NCBI GenBank assembly: GCA_017434985.1
Contig: JAFSFY010000045.1
Coordinates: 1-35,087 of the forward strand
Reading direction: 5' to 3'
Length of the DNA: 35,087 nt
Source: Clostridia bacterium
GTDB lineage: Bacteria > Bacillota > Clostridia > Oscillospirales > Acutalibacteraceae
The notes below the pieces were generated by a model that worked only from the letters and a program-made list of their open reading frames with translations, searched no databases and was not told the origin of the DNA. A program made the translations under genes and the position numbers. Below are positions 7,249-15,265 of the stretch, piece after piece. The first letter of the stretch is position 1, and each line of letters starts with the position of its first letter.

Positions 7249-7420
7249 GTGAAATCGTGCTGACGCACGGTGAAATCAAAGGTTTACGCCTTTGGTGAAA
7301 TCGAAACCTTGCGGTTTCGGTGAAATTAAATCCGTCCATAACCCGACGAAGTCGGATTTCACCATGAAGTGATTTCACCCATCGAAGATGGATTTATCCC
7401 GTCCGTAAGGACGGATTTAG
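7249..7420. repeat. Hairpin array with GTGAAATC / GATTTCAC spacers
   Basis: The left half has GTGAAATC at 7249, 7270 and 7295 and GTGAAATT at 7320, each followed by a different small hairpin (CGTGC/GCACG, CAAAGG/CCTTTG, CGAAACC/GGTTTCG). The right half has GATTTCAC at 7355-7362 and 7371-7378, GATTTATC at 7391 and GGATTTAG at 7413, alternating with hairpins CCGAC-GAA-GTCGG, CCATC-GAA-GATGG and CCGTCC-GTAA-GGACGG. Left spacers are the reverse complement of right spacers, and AAATCCGTCC (7328-7337) pairs exactly with GGACGGATTT (7409-7418). No open frame or promoter is evident. I recall similar arrays between genes in many gut Clostridia but know no accepted name or function. The 80 bp before it (about 7200-7248) hold no gene. 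Confidence 0.8.
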
Positions 7421-7423
7421 TTG

Positions 7424-7458
7424 AAAAAACTCCTTGAGAAAATCTCAAGGAGTTTTTT
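7424..7458. terminator. Terminator of the tRNA operon (bidirectional)
   Basis: ACTCCTTGAG (7429-7438), 5-nt loop, CTCAAGGAGT (7444-7453), flanked by A-run and T-run. On the minus strand it begins directly after the CCA end of tRNA-Val; on the plus strand it closes the hairpin array. Confidence 0.9.
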
Positions 7459-7459
7459 C

Positions 7460-7536
7460 TGGTGGGCGTAAACGGACTCGAACCGCTGACCTCCTGCGTG
7501 TGAAGCAGGCGCTCTAACCAGCTGAGCTATACGCCC
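7460..7536 (-). tRNA. tRNA-Val (anticodon CAC)
   Basis: The minus strand folds as a full cloverleaf starting GGGCGTATAGCTCAGC; the anticodon stem CCTGC/GCAGG holds loop TTCACAC, giving anticodon CAC. The T arm contains GGTTCGAGTCC and the CCA end is encoded. Confidence 0.96.
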
Positions 7537-7572
7537 GTATTCAGCCGCCGCTGTTGCAGCGACCAAAAAGTG

Positions 7573-7647
7573 TGGTGACCCGAACGGGAATCGAACCCGT
7601 GTTACCGCCGTGAAAGGGCGGTGTCTTAACCGCTTGACCATCGGGCC
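7573..7647 (-). tRNA. tRNA-Glu (anticodon TTC)
   Basis: Minus strand starts GGCCCGATGGTCAAGCGG; the anticodon stem CCGCC/GGCGG holds loop CTTTCAC, anticodon TTC. T arm GGTTCGATTCC and an encoded CCA are present. Confidence 0.96.
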
Positions 7648-7650
7648 GGA

Positions 7651-7727
7651 TGGTGGCTGTAACTGGACTTGAACCAGTGACACTGCGGGTATGAACCGCA
7701 TGCTCTAGCCAACTGAGCTATACAGCC
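7651..7727 (-). tRNA. tRNA-Met (anticodon CAT, elongator)
   Basis: Minus strand starts GGCTGTATAGCTCAGTTGG; stem TGCGG/CCGCA holds loop TTCATAC, anticodon CAT. The first acceptor pair is matched (G-C) and the anticodon stem lacks the three G-C pairs of initiator tRNA, so this is elongator Met. CCA is encoded. Confidence 0.93.
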
Positions 7728-7757
7728 ATATGCGTTCCCCCGCAGGGGACGCAGATT

Positions 7758-7787
7758 ATTATATAGTATACGATAGGGGTTTGTCAA
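7758..7787 (-). promoter_or_regulatory. Promoter of the tRNA operon
   Basis: Minus-strand TTGACA (7782-7787), 18-nt spacer, TATAAT (7758-7763), both perfect. A GC-rich hairpin (7732-7752) lies between promoter and tRNA-Met. No terminator is seen between rnfB and this promoter. Confidence 0.88.
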
Positions 7788-7805
7788 GCACTTTTTTCGA
7801 AAAGA

Positions 7806-8618
7806 TTATTCTTTTTCTAAAACCGCCACGTTCCCGAACACACTGATGCAGTGCGTGGGACAATTTTCGGCGCATTTGCCGCAACCGACACACTTATCGG
7901 GGTCAATGGTGGCGAGGAAATTGTCGATGTGGATGGCGTCGTACTCGCACACCTTGGTACACTTGCCGCACGCGATACAGCCCACCGTACACGCTTTACG
8001 CGTAACGGGACCTTTGTCGTGGCTGGAACAACGCACCACGCCTTTGGACGCGGCGGTGTTCATCACGATGAGGTTTTTGGGGCACGCACTCACGCACTTG
8101 GTGCAGCCGCGGCACAAGGTGGGGTCGATCTTCGCCAACCCGTTCTCCACTTTGATCGCGCCGTATTGGCACACCGCCACACAGTCGCCGTAACCGAGAC
8201 AACCGTATTGGCATTGCCAGTTGCCGCCGTAGAACAAAATCGCCGACGCGCACGAGGGCAAGCCGCTGTATTCGAGTTTGCGCGCGGTATAGGTCTCGCA
8301 ACCGCCGCAACGCACCAGCGCCGTTTTGATCTCCACCTTGGCATTGACGCCAAGCAATTCACCCGTCGCCTCGGCCACCGCGGCACCGCCGGGGGAACAT
8401 TGGCCAACGGCGGCTTCGCCTTTGGCCATCGCTTCGGCATAACCGTCACAACCCGAGTAGCCGCACGCGCCGCAGTTGATACCGGGCAACTTTTCACGCA
8501 GAGCCTTTACTTTTTCGTCCACCGGCACCGCCATCAAGATGGAGGCAACCGCCAGAATGAGACCGGCAACCAAACCGAGGCCGCCGACCAACAAGATCGC
8601 AAATACAATGGGGTTCAT
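7806..8618 (-). CDS. rnfB: Electron transport complex Rnf, subunit B
   Basis: A 270-residue iron-sulfur subunit that takes electrons from reduced ferredoxin into the Rnf complex on the cytoplasmic face. Residues 1-30 form a membrane anchor. A four-Cys cluster domain follows (INCGACGYSGCDGYAEAM ... GQC), then four further cysteine-rich segments of ferredoxin type: CQYGCLGYGDC, CRGCTKCVSAC, CIACGKCTKVC and CVGCGKCAENC. It is the last gene of the rnfCDGEAB order, 18 bp after rnfA, with AGGAGGTG before the ATG. Length (about 265-330 in clostridia) fits. Confidence 0.96.
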   Translation of the reverse strand: MNPIVFAILLVGGLGLVAGLILAVASILMAVPVDEKVKALREKLPGINCGACGYSGCDGYAEAMAKGEAAVGQCSPGGAAVAEATGELLGVNAKVEIKTALVRCGGCETYTARKLEYSGLPSCASAILFYGGNWQCQYGCLGYGDCVAVCQYGAIKVENGLAKIDPTLCRGCTKCVSACPKNLIVMNTAASKGVVRCSSHDKGPVTRKACTVGCIACGKCTKVCEYDAIHIDNFLATIDPDKCVGCGKCAENCPTHCISVFGNVAVLEKE

Positions 8619-8636
8619 ATACCGTCCACCTCCTGC

Positions 8637-9221
8637 TTACAGGCCGAAGAGACCTTGGAAACCAAGGAACGAAACCGACACGATGGAGGCTGCCACCAAC
8701 GTGATGGGCAAGCCTTTTAAACTTTCGGGAATTTCGGCACTTTCCAGACGTTCACGCACACCCGCAAACATCACCATCGCCAACATAAAGCCGAGACCGG
8801 CACCAAGCGCGTTGACGAGGGATTGACCGAAATTGTAGCCGCTGTCGATGTTGAGAATGGTCACACCGAGCACCGCACAGTTGGTGGTGATGAGCGGCAG
8901 ATAGATGCCGAGCGCTTGATACAGCGGCGGGATGAACCGTTTGAGCACAATTTCCACCAACTGTACAAGTGCGGCAATGATGAGGATAAATACGATGGTT
9001 TGCAAATACGCGAGTTCGCCCTGCAACAGATAGGTGTAGATCGGCCAGGTGGCGGCGGTGGCCAACAGCATAACAAAGGTGACCGCCACCGACATACCGA
9101 ACGCCGAACTGAGTTTTTTGGACACGCCGAGGAACGGGCAGATGCCGAGGAACTGCGACAACACGAAGTTGTTCACCAGCAGACCGCCGATGAGAATGGC
9201 GAAGAAACTGCCGTTAGTCAT
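8637..9221 (-). CDS. rnfA: Electron transport complex Rnf, subunit A
   Basis: A 194-residue polytopic membrane protein with six transmembrane segments, paired with RnfE to form the ion-translocating core. The conserved half-channel cysteine motifs are present: GICPFLGVS near residue 28 and TTNCAVLG near residue 112; in the related NQR and Rnf structures such cysteines from A and E hold an iron-sulfur cluster inside the membrane. The start overlaps the rnfE stop by 8 bp and GGAGGTG precedes it, which implies coupled translation. Confidence 0.96.
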   Translation of the reverse strand: MTNGSFFAILIGGLLVNNFVLSQFLGICPFLGVSKKLSSAFGMSVAVTFVMLLATAATWPIYTYLLQGELAYLQTIVFILIIAALVQLVEIVLKRFIPPLYQALGIYLPLITTNCAVLGVTILNIDSGYNFGQSLVNALGAGLGFMLAMVMFAGVRERLESAEIPESLKGLPITLVAASIVSVSFLGFQGLFGL

Positions 9222-9900
9222 GGTCGGTCACCTCCCCGTGGCACGAACCTGCCATCGGGCAGGCGGCGCAAACTTCGGAAGACAATTCTTTACGGGCGGA
9301 ATTTTGTTCCAACTTGGTGGACAACCGATTGGCGATCCAAATGAGCATACCGAACACGAAGAAACCGCCCGCGGGCAACACGAAAATGGCGATCGGCGGA
9401 ATGAGACCGCCTTCCGGCCAACCGAATACGGTGCCGTTGCCCAAAAATTCACGGATGCTGCCCATCACGATGAGCGCCGCCGTAAACCCGACGCCCATAC
9501 CGAGACCGTCAAGCGCCGACAGACCGACCGTGTTTTTGCCGGCAAGGGCTTCGGCGCGGCCGAGAATGATGCAGTTGACCACGATGAGCGGCAGGTAAAT
9601 ACCAAGCGCACTGTCAATGGCAGGAAGAAACGCTTTGACCAGCATCTGGACGATGGTGGTAAAGCCCGCGATAACGACGATATAGGCGGGCAGGCGCACT
9701 TTATCGGGAATGCATTTGCGCAGCAGCGAAATCACGATGTTGGAGCAAACGAGAACGAAGGTGGCGGCAACCCCCATACCGAGACCGTTAAACGCCGCCG
9801 TGGTGACCGCCAACGTGGGGCAGGTACCGAGCACCAAACGGAGCACGGGATTTTCTTTGATGATACCTTTGGAAAAGGATTCCCAATATTTATTGGCCAT
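9214..9900 (-). CDS. rnfE: Electron transport complex Rnf, subunit E
   Basis: A 228-residue polytopic membrane protein, the inverted-topology partner of RnfA. Motifs GTCPTLAVTT (about residue 27) and VVNCIILGRAEA (about residue 110) provide the two cysteines for the membrane-embedded cluster. The C-terminal tail carries an extra CAACPMAGSC segment near residue 213, which is not part of the core family and adds three possible metal ligands. AGGAGGGG precedes the ATG; the start overlaps rnfG by 11 bp. Confidence 0.95.
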   Translation of the reverse strand: MANKYWESFSKGIIKENPVLRLVLGTCPTLAVTTAAFNGLGMGVAATFVLVCSNIVISLLRKCIPDKVRLPAYIVVIAGFTTIVQMLVKAFLPAIDSALGIYLPLIVVNCIILGRAEALAGKNTVGLSALDGLGMGVGFTAALIVMGSIREFLGNGTVFGWPEGGLIPPIAIFVLPAGGFFVFGMLIWIANRLSTKLEQNSARKELSSEVCAACPMAGSCHGEVTDHD

Positions 9901-10432
9901 TTTTCCGTGCCCCTCCTATCGCTTCAAATTGTTCGATGGCTTGGTTGACGGCGCTGAGCACGCCTTTGGATGTTTTGGTGGCTTGCGACACCGCGTCCAC
10001 GTCGACCTTCAATTCCATCGGTTTGGCGGGCTTGCCTTTAAAGCTGTCAAGCAGACCCGCTTTTTCGACCTTGTCAGTATAACCGGCGGTCTCGTTGTCA
10101 GCGGTGATCTTCACACCGGTGATGTTGCCGACCGCACTGATCCCCACCATCACGGTGAGGCCCGAGCTTTTACCCGTACCGACGGTGGTGAACACAAATC
10201 CCACTTCGGCGCCGCCTTTTTGGGCAACGTAATAGGTAAAATCGTCCTGCGTTTGTTTGACAAATTCATCCGCTTCAATGACCTGCAAGCGGGCCGCGTT
10301 TTCGATCTCCTCCGTGCGGGCGGCAATGGTGTCCGCGGTGAGCATATTGGTGGCCGCCAAGGCACCCGTCACGCACGCGGCAATCACACACAGTGCCAAC
10401 GTGGAGACCAGAATTTCTTTTACCTTGTTCAT
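9890..10432 (-). CDS. rnfG: Electron transport complex Rnf, subunit G (FMN-binding)
   Basis: A 180-residue protein with one N-terminal membrane helix (about residues 5-28) and an extracytoplasmic FMN-binding domain. Covalent FMN is attached by ApbE to a Thr in the motif D-x-x-S-G-A-T; here it reads DAVSQATKTS (near residue 152), so the usual Gly is Gln while the acceptor Thr is kept. The ATG at 10432 overlaps the rnfD stop (ATGA). No apbE gene is in the window, so the flavin transferase must lie elsewhere. Confidence 0.93.
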   Translation of the reverse strand: MNKVKEILVSTLALCVIAACVTGALAATNMLTADTIAARTEEIENAARLQVIEADEFVKQTQDDFTYYVAQKGGAEVGFVFTTVGTGKSSGLTVMVGISAVGNITGVKITADNETAGYTDKVEKAGLLDSFKGKPAKPMELKVDVDAVSQATKTSKGVLSAVNQAIEQFEAIGGARKNGQ

Positions 10433-11376
10433 TTGGCCACCGCCTTTCCGGAGCCGAACACACGCGGGCGCACGACTTTTTCGATCAAGGGAGTGAGGAT
10501 GTTCATAATGACGATGGCAAACGACACGCCCTCCGGCAACGACCCGTACACGCGAATGAGTACCGTAAGCAAACCGCAACCGATGGCGTAGACGAATTTG
10601 CCGCCGCGGTTGATGGGACAGGTGGCATAGTCGGTCGCCATAAAGATAGCGCCGATCATCAAACCGCCCGACAACACGTGCGCCACGGGATTTTCACCGA
10701 GGATCCACGTGAGTACGAACACCGTCGCAATATACGTGATCGGAATGAGCGGACGAATGATGTGGCGCGCCATCAGATAGATGCCGCCGATCACCAACGC
10801 GATGATACACGTTTCGCCGAGGCAACCGCCGCGAATGCCGAGCAGCATCTCGAGAGGATCAAACAGCGCGTCGCCGTTTTCTTTGAGTTGGGCGAGGGGG
10901 GTTGCCGTGGTGGTGGCATCCACACCGCCGAGCCACGCAAGCGGAGTCTCCCAGTTGCCCATTTCGGCAGGAAAACTGCCGATGAGCACGATGCGACCGA
11001 CCAGGGCAGGATTGACGAAGTTTTGACCGAGGCCGCCGAACATTTGCTTGGCCACCACGATGGCCACCACCGCGCCGAACGCGGCTTGCCACAACGGAAT
11101 GGTGGACGGCAGGTTAAAGGCGAGCAACAAGCCGGTGACGATACAAGACAGGTCGCCCACCGTGTGGGGGCGCTTCATCACGATACGGCTTAAATATTCC
11201 GCCGCCATCGCCGCGGCGACACACACGAGTTCCACCGCCAACGCACGGGGACCGAACAGCCACACCGATGCGATAAGGGCGGGAACGAGAGCGATGATCA
11301 CGTCACGCATGATGTGACGCGTACTCATACCGCAATGCAGATGCGGCGAGGATGATACCAGCAACGGATGTTCCAT
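10429..11376 (-). CDS. rnfD: Electron transport complex Rnf, subunit D
   Basis: A 315-residue membrane subunit with about nine transmembrane segments, homologous to NqrB, that binds covalent FMN and takes part in sodium or proton movement. The flavinylation region reads DATTTATPLA (near residue 155), where the Thr before Pro is the expected acceptor. Other family signatures are SSPHLHCGMSTRHIMRDV at the N-terminus and GQNFVNPALVGR near residue 117. AAAGGAGA lies upstream of the ATG; 18 bp separate it from rnfC. Confidence 0.95.
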   Translation of the reverse strand: MEHPLLVSSSPHLHCGMSTRHIMRDVIIALVPALIASVWLFGPRALAVELVCVAAAMAAEYLSRIVMKRPHTVGDLSCIVTGLLLAFNLPSTIPLWQAAFGAVVAIVVAKQMFGGLGQNFVNPALVGRIVLIGSFPAEMGNWETPLAWLGGVDATTTATPLAQLKENGDALFDPLEMLLGIRGGCLGETCIIALVIGGIYLMARHIIRPLIPITYIATVFVLTWILGENPVAHVLSGGLMIGAIFMATDYATCPINRGGKFVYAIGCGLLTVLIRVYGSLPEGVSFAIVIMNILTPLIEKVVRPRVFGSGKAVAK

Positions 11377-11394
11377 AATACGCTCTCCTTTCCT

Positions 11395-12714
11395 TTATTT
11401 CGACGACCGTACCAGGCTTTTCGCCATACGGATGGTTTGCAAAATGGGACGGTAGGCCGGGCAAGAGAAACTGCACGAACCGCATTCCATACACTTCATC
11501 AAGTTTAACCGTTTGAGTTCCTCCGCGTCACCCGCTTTGTAGGCTTTGGTGATGGAGGTGGGAAGCAAATGCATCGGGCACGCGTCCACACAACGGCCGC
11601 AGCGAATGCAAGTGGTCGCATCGGGGCGAACAGCATCTTCTTGTGCCAGTGCGAGCAAGGCGTTGTTTTGTTTGCTGATCGGCCATGTGGTATCCATCAA
11701 GGCAATACCCATCATCGGGCCGCCCATCAACAGTTTGCGAATGGGTTTATCCACCCCGACAAAATCGAGAACGTCCTGCACGGGAGTACCGATGACCACA
11801 CGCAGGTTGACGGGTTTGCCGATGGCGGAACCATCCACCGTCAAACGGCGTTGCACCAGCGGCATACCCGTCTTCAGGTAACGCGACAGCACCGACACCG
11901 AGGTCACGTTCATCACGATACACCCCACGTCACCGGGGAGTTTGCCCACGGGGACTTGGCGACCGGTACAGGCCTGGATGAGCACCTTTTCGGCACCCTG
12001 CGGGTAACGTGCGGGCAAGCTTTTCACCGACACGCGGCGTTCGTGCGTGCTCACGCGTTTGGCAATGCGCGACAACTCGTTGATGGCGGCGGGTTTGTTG
12101 TTTTCCACCGCGATGATGACGCGCTTCACGTCCAAAAATTCCATCACCGTTTGCACGCCCGAAATGATGTCCCACGAGTTTTCCATACATTCGCGGTAGT
12201 CGGTGGTGATGTACGGTTCGCATTCCGCCGCATTGATGATGATGGTATCAATGGAATTGCGGTCGGGCGGGTTTAACTTGATGTGCATCGGGAAACCGGC
12301 ACCGCCGAGACCCACGAGGCCGCATTTGCGCACCGCCGCAATGAAATCGCTGAACGTATTGACTTCGGGCGGGCGGACACTTTCGTGCACACGCCCCTCC
12401 CCGTCGGATTCGATCACCAATGCTTGGCAGGTGCGACCGCCGGGCAGTAAGATGTCTTTCATCGCCGTGACGGTACCCGACACGCCGCTGTGGATCGGCG
12501 CGCACACAGGCGCCGCACTGTCGGCCACCATTTGGCCGACTTCCACCGTGTCCCCCACCTTCACGAGCGGCAAACACGGCGCACCCAAGTGTTGCACCAT
12601 CGGCAACACGATGGTTTTGGGTGCGGGCATCACAATGGTTTCACACTCCGCCGTATGCTTGCGGTGCGGCGCGTGAACGCCGCCGCTTTGACGGAACAAA
12701 GACGAAATACCCAT
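11395..12714 (-). CDS. rnfC: Electron transport complex Rnf, subunit C
   Basis: A 439-residue peripheral subunit that binds FMN and NADH and carries two [4Fe-4S] clusters; it is the NAD-side electron acceptor or donor of the complex. The NuoF-like Rossmann part includes GLGGAGFPMHIKL (about 136-148) and NAAECEPYITTD, with the flavin/NAD region around it. The two ferredoxin-type motifs near the C-terminus are CIRCGRCVDACP and CMECGSCSFSCP. AGGAGGA precedes the ATG, 13 bp after the Gx transporter gene, so all eight genes probably form one transcript. Confidence 0.96.
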   Translation of the reverse strand: MGISSLFRQSGGVHAPHRKHTAECETIVMPAPKTIVLPMVQHLGAPCLPLVKVGDTVEVGQMVADSAAPVCAPIHSGVSGTVTAMKDILLPGGRTCQALVIESDGEGRVHESVRPPEVNTFSDFIAAVRKCGLVGLGGAGFPMHIKLNPPDRNSIDTIIINAAECEPYITTDYRECMENSWDIISGVQTVMEFLDVKRVIIAVENNKPAAINELSRIAKRVSTHERRVSVKSLPARYPQGAEKVLIQACTGRQVPVGKLPGDVGCIVMNVTSVSVLSRYLKTGMPLVQRRLTVDGSAIGKPVNLRVVIGTPVQDVLDFVGVDKPIRKLLMGGPMMGIALMDTTWPISKQNNALLALAQEDAVRPDATTCIRCGRCVDACPMHLLPTSITKAYKAGDAEELKRLNLMKCMECGSCSFSCPAYRPILQTIRMAKSLVRSSK

Positions 12715-12727
12715 ACAATCCTTCCTC

Positions 12728-13222
12728 CTACAATCGAGATAAATAGGGCGACGTTACGTGTAACGTAAGCCCTGTCACAATGCCTGCCGGAACGGCAAGC
12801 AACAACAAGATCGGTGCATAATAGACCATCGCCGCGCCGAAGGTGGCGTACGCCACCAGCCATTGACCCACGTTGTGTGCCAAGGCACCGACCACGCCGA
12901 GGCCGATCGACCCAAGACGCTCCCGCAACAAGCGGTGCGCGACCCACATCGCGAGCAAGGATAACACGCCACCGCCCGCACTCATCAAACAGGCCATACC
13001 GCCGCGAAACAGCGCAAACAACACCTTTGCCGCCGTGATGACCGCCGCAGCGGGCCACGAGACCGAAGTGAGTGCAAACATCACCGTGACGTTGGCAAGC
13101 CCCAGCCGTGCCCCCGGAACGGGAAGCGGCGGCAACAATCCTTCCAAAAACGAAAGCGCCAACGCAAGTGCGGCAAGTAATGCCGTGACGGTGAGGTTGC
13201 GCGTTGAGAGTTGTTTGCTCAT
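12728..13222 (-). CDS. Gx transporter family protein (Hpre_diP_synt_I-like)
   Basis: A 164-residue membrane protein with five or six hydrophobic segments, of the family formerly labelled heptaprenyl diphosphate synthase component I and now usually called Gx transporter. The signature GARLGLANVTVMFAL is at about residues 37-51. The fold resembles ECF-transporter S components, so small-molecule uptake or a membrane role for Rnf is possible; no function is proven. The ATG at 13222 is chosen because it overlaps the upstream stop (ATGA). Linkage of this gene and a NusG domain II gene to rnf is common in clostridia. Confidence 0.85.
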   Translation of the reverse strand: MSKQLSTRNLTVTALLAALALALSFLEGLLPPLPVPGARLGLANVTVMFALTSVSWPAAAVITAAKVLFALFRGGMACLMSAGGGVLSLLAMWVAHRLLRERLGSIGLGVVGALAHNVGQWLVAYATFGAAMVYYAPILLLLAVPAGIVTGLTLHVTSPYLSRL

Positions 13223-13596
13223 GCCGTCACCCCATCCACTGCGTCGCTCCCGCCGACCACCCGCACGGTCACACCCGACGGCACACACACCGCCGCTTGC
13301 CCTCCGCGCGAGAGCCAGCCCGTGTGCACGCACACACGGTCAGGGCAGGTGCTTTCGGCAATGCGCACTTGCCCGTTTTGAATCGTTACGGTAAGAGAAT
13401 GCCCGTGAAGGCCGGCAACGGTGACCGTTTGCGGCACCGACAGATCGTACGTGATCGGCGATTGCCCCGCTACGTGAACGACCGCTTGCTTGCCGTTTGG
13501 CGCGCCGCCGCGGGCAAGTACCAAACACACAAAAGCCGCCAACAGCACCGCCGCTACCACGACCGCATCGGTCACACGAAACAGTGCTTTTTTCAC
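13219..13596 (-). CDS. NusG domain II-containing protein
   Basis: A 125-residue protein with one N-terminal membrane helix (about residues 8-28) and an extracytoplasmic NusG domain II-like beta domain. The characteristic segment VRIAESTCPDRVCVHTGWLS, with a Cys pair five residues apart, is at about residues 79-98. The function is unknown; linkage to rnf suggests redox or assembly roles on the outer face. The GTG at 13596 follows GGGGGAA by 8 nt. First gene of the rnf operon. Confidence 0.87.
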   Translation of the reverse strand: MKKALFRVTDAVVVAAVLLAAFVCLVLARGGAPNGKQAVVHVAGQSPITYDLSVPQTVTVAGLHGHSLTVTIQNGQVRIAESTCPDRVCVHTGWLSRGGQAAVCVPSGVTVRVVGGSDAVDGVTA

Positions 13597-13626
13597 AAAA
13601 ACATTCCCCCACTTTAAGATGAATTC

Positions 13627-13655
13627 ATTATACTATACTACATGCAGAAAAACAA
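13627..13655 (-). promoter_or_regulatory. Promoter of the NusG-II / Gx / rnf operon
   Basis: Minus-strand -35 TTGTTT (13650-13655), 17-nt spacer, perfect -10 TATAAT (13627-13632). Confidence 0.7.
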
Positions 13656-13688
13656 GTCTCTTTTTTTGTAAACGACACCAACATATAG

Positions 13689-13720
13689 AAAAACGGAAGC
13701 AATCCAAACGATTGCTTCCG
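13689..13720 (-). terminator. Terminator of the ABC transporter operon
   Basis: CGGAAGCAATC (13694-13704), 5-nt loop, GATTGCTTCCG (13710-13720), followed on the minus strand by TTTTTC, directly after the DUF4340 gene. Confidence 0.93.
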
Positions 13721-13726
13721 TTTTGA

Positions 13727-15265
13727 TTAACCGCCGATAAATTCGCGATATTGTTTGAGGAAGGGTTCCACCGCTTTGGCATCGATCAAATACGTTTCAC
13801 CGGAAGAATGTGCCGCCAAATACTTGGACCCCGAATAGGGATACAGTTTCACGTCGGTATTCGGCACCGTATCGGTGTTGGTGGTGATCTTCAGCGCAAA
13901 CACGGGGTCACCACTCGGCTTGTCGGTGGTGGCGGCAAGACGCTGCAACGACATCATCGCTTGGTAGATCTCGCGGAATTTGTCCGCGTCGATCGTTTTA
14001 CCGTTCGACTTGACAACCGTCGTCGTGCTCTCGTCGTCGGTGACGTGTTTGAGGTCAAACTTGGTGGTGATACCGTCCACCGTGACCGAAACGTCTTGCA
14101 CCTTCAAAATGTAAGTGTAGAACAAGAGCGTGTCCGCCACGTCGTCGTATTGTACGTCGCACCACGCCACGTTTTTCGCCTGCACGCGGTACACCACGGG
14201 GAACAGTTTGTTTTCCTGATACACCACGGCATAACGCAGACCGTCGCCCGCTTCGTTGCCGATTCGGATGGTGTATTCGAGCGCGTTGTAGTAGGAATAG
14301 GTGGTCACGGTTTTGTCGTTTTCGTTTTTGGTGACGTTATCGTGACGCGCCGCCAGCGTGACGGTGGCTTGCGAATAGGGCGTATCCAATCCGTATTCTT
14401 TGAGTTGAGCCGCCGTGGGATATACCGCTTCGACGCTTTTGACGTACAGATTGGTGAACGCCACCGAGTCCAGCAACGGGCTGTTCATTTTCACGCCGCG
14501 GAAATAGGGGCGTTTGATGAAGTAGCCCGTCGACGAGGCTTCCACGCCGCCCTCGACGATCGGTTCGGAGGATACCTGGAAGTAAATGTTGGACGGACGG
14601 ATCGTACCGCCGAGTTCCACGTCGCGCACCACAACGGTGTCGGACGCGGCGCTTTCTTCTTCCTTGGTCTCCGGCAAGGTGAGCGGAGATTTTCTCACGT
14701 ACTGAATGCCGGACAAATAAAACGTTTCGGCTTCGCCCGCATCATACAAATACACTTCGCCGCTTTCGGTGGCACGCAGGTAACGGCCGCTCTCATCGGG
14801 GTTTTTGTTGCCGATCTCAAACGCAAAGGAGGTGCCGTCGGTATAGGTGGCAGAAACCGTAAGCGCGGTACCGTCAAACCCGTACTTTTGCGGTTCGGTG
14901 GGTGCTTTGTCGATGAGACGGATCGCCTCAATGGTCATCAATTGGTTTTTTAAGGTGACGAGTGAGCCATTGTCGTGCGGCAGGTCGGGATACTGTTCGA
15001 GCACCATATTGCCGTCGTCATTCGTAATCAACGTATACCCTTCGTCACCGTTTTTGACGGAAACGGATTTCACCGTAATGCTCTTGCCGTCGGCATCGTT
15101 GCCGGTTTTGCGCCACACGTCCACTTTGGCGTCAGCCTCGGTCGTGGTCGTTTGGGTGGTGCCGCCGTCATCCGGAGGGGGAATGAGCAATACCGCCACC
15201 AGCGATACCGCCAACACCGCGACCGCCACACCGCACAACAGCAAGGTGCGAACACGTTTACTCAT
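13727..15265 (-). CDS. DUF4340 domain-containing protein
   Basis: A 512-residue protein with one N-terminal membrane helix (about 8-30), a short Thr-rich linker, and an extracytoplasmic region of repeated DUF4340-like beta-rich units. In two places short blocks recur: KYGFDGTALTVSATYTDG followed by FEIGNKNPDESGRYLRAT, and KEYGLDTPYSQATVTLAA followed by IRIGNEAGDGLRYAVV, indicating an internal duplication. DUF4340 genes regularly accompany GldG-type ABC systems, and this one overlaps gldG by 4 bp (TTATGA). It is probably the outer component of that exporter; no enzyme activity can be assigned. Confidence 0.85.
   Translation of the reverse strand: MSKRVRTLLLCGVAVAVLAVSLVAVLLIPPPDDGGTTQTTTTEADAKVDVWRKTGNDADGKSITVKSVSVKNGDEGYTLITNDDGNMVLEQYPDLPHDNGSLVTLKNQLMTIEAIRLIDKAPTEPQKYGFDGTALTVSATYTDGTSFAFEIGNKNPDESGRYLRATESGEVYLYDAGEAETFYLSGIQYVRKSPLTLPETKEEESAASDTVVVRDVELGGTIRPSNIYFQVSSEPIVEGGVEASSTGYFIKRPYFRGVKMNSPLLDSVAFTNLYVKSVEAVYPTAAQLKEYGLDTPYSQATVTLAARHDNVTKNENDKTVTTYSYYNALEYTIRIGNEAGDGLRYAVVYQENKLFPVVYRVQAKNVAWCDVQYDDVADTLLFYTYILKVQDVSVTVDGITTKFDLKHVTDDESTTTVVKSNGKTIDADKFREIYQAMMSLQRLAATTDKPSGDPVFALKITTNTDTVPNTDVKLYPYSGSKYLAAHSSGETYLIDAKAVEPFLKQYREFIGG

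Noticed and set aside
7249-7420. CRISPR array
   Set aside because: Spacers here are the constant part and only 8 bp, repeats invert half way, and intervening segments are self-complementary hairpins; no cas genes are nearby.
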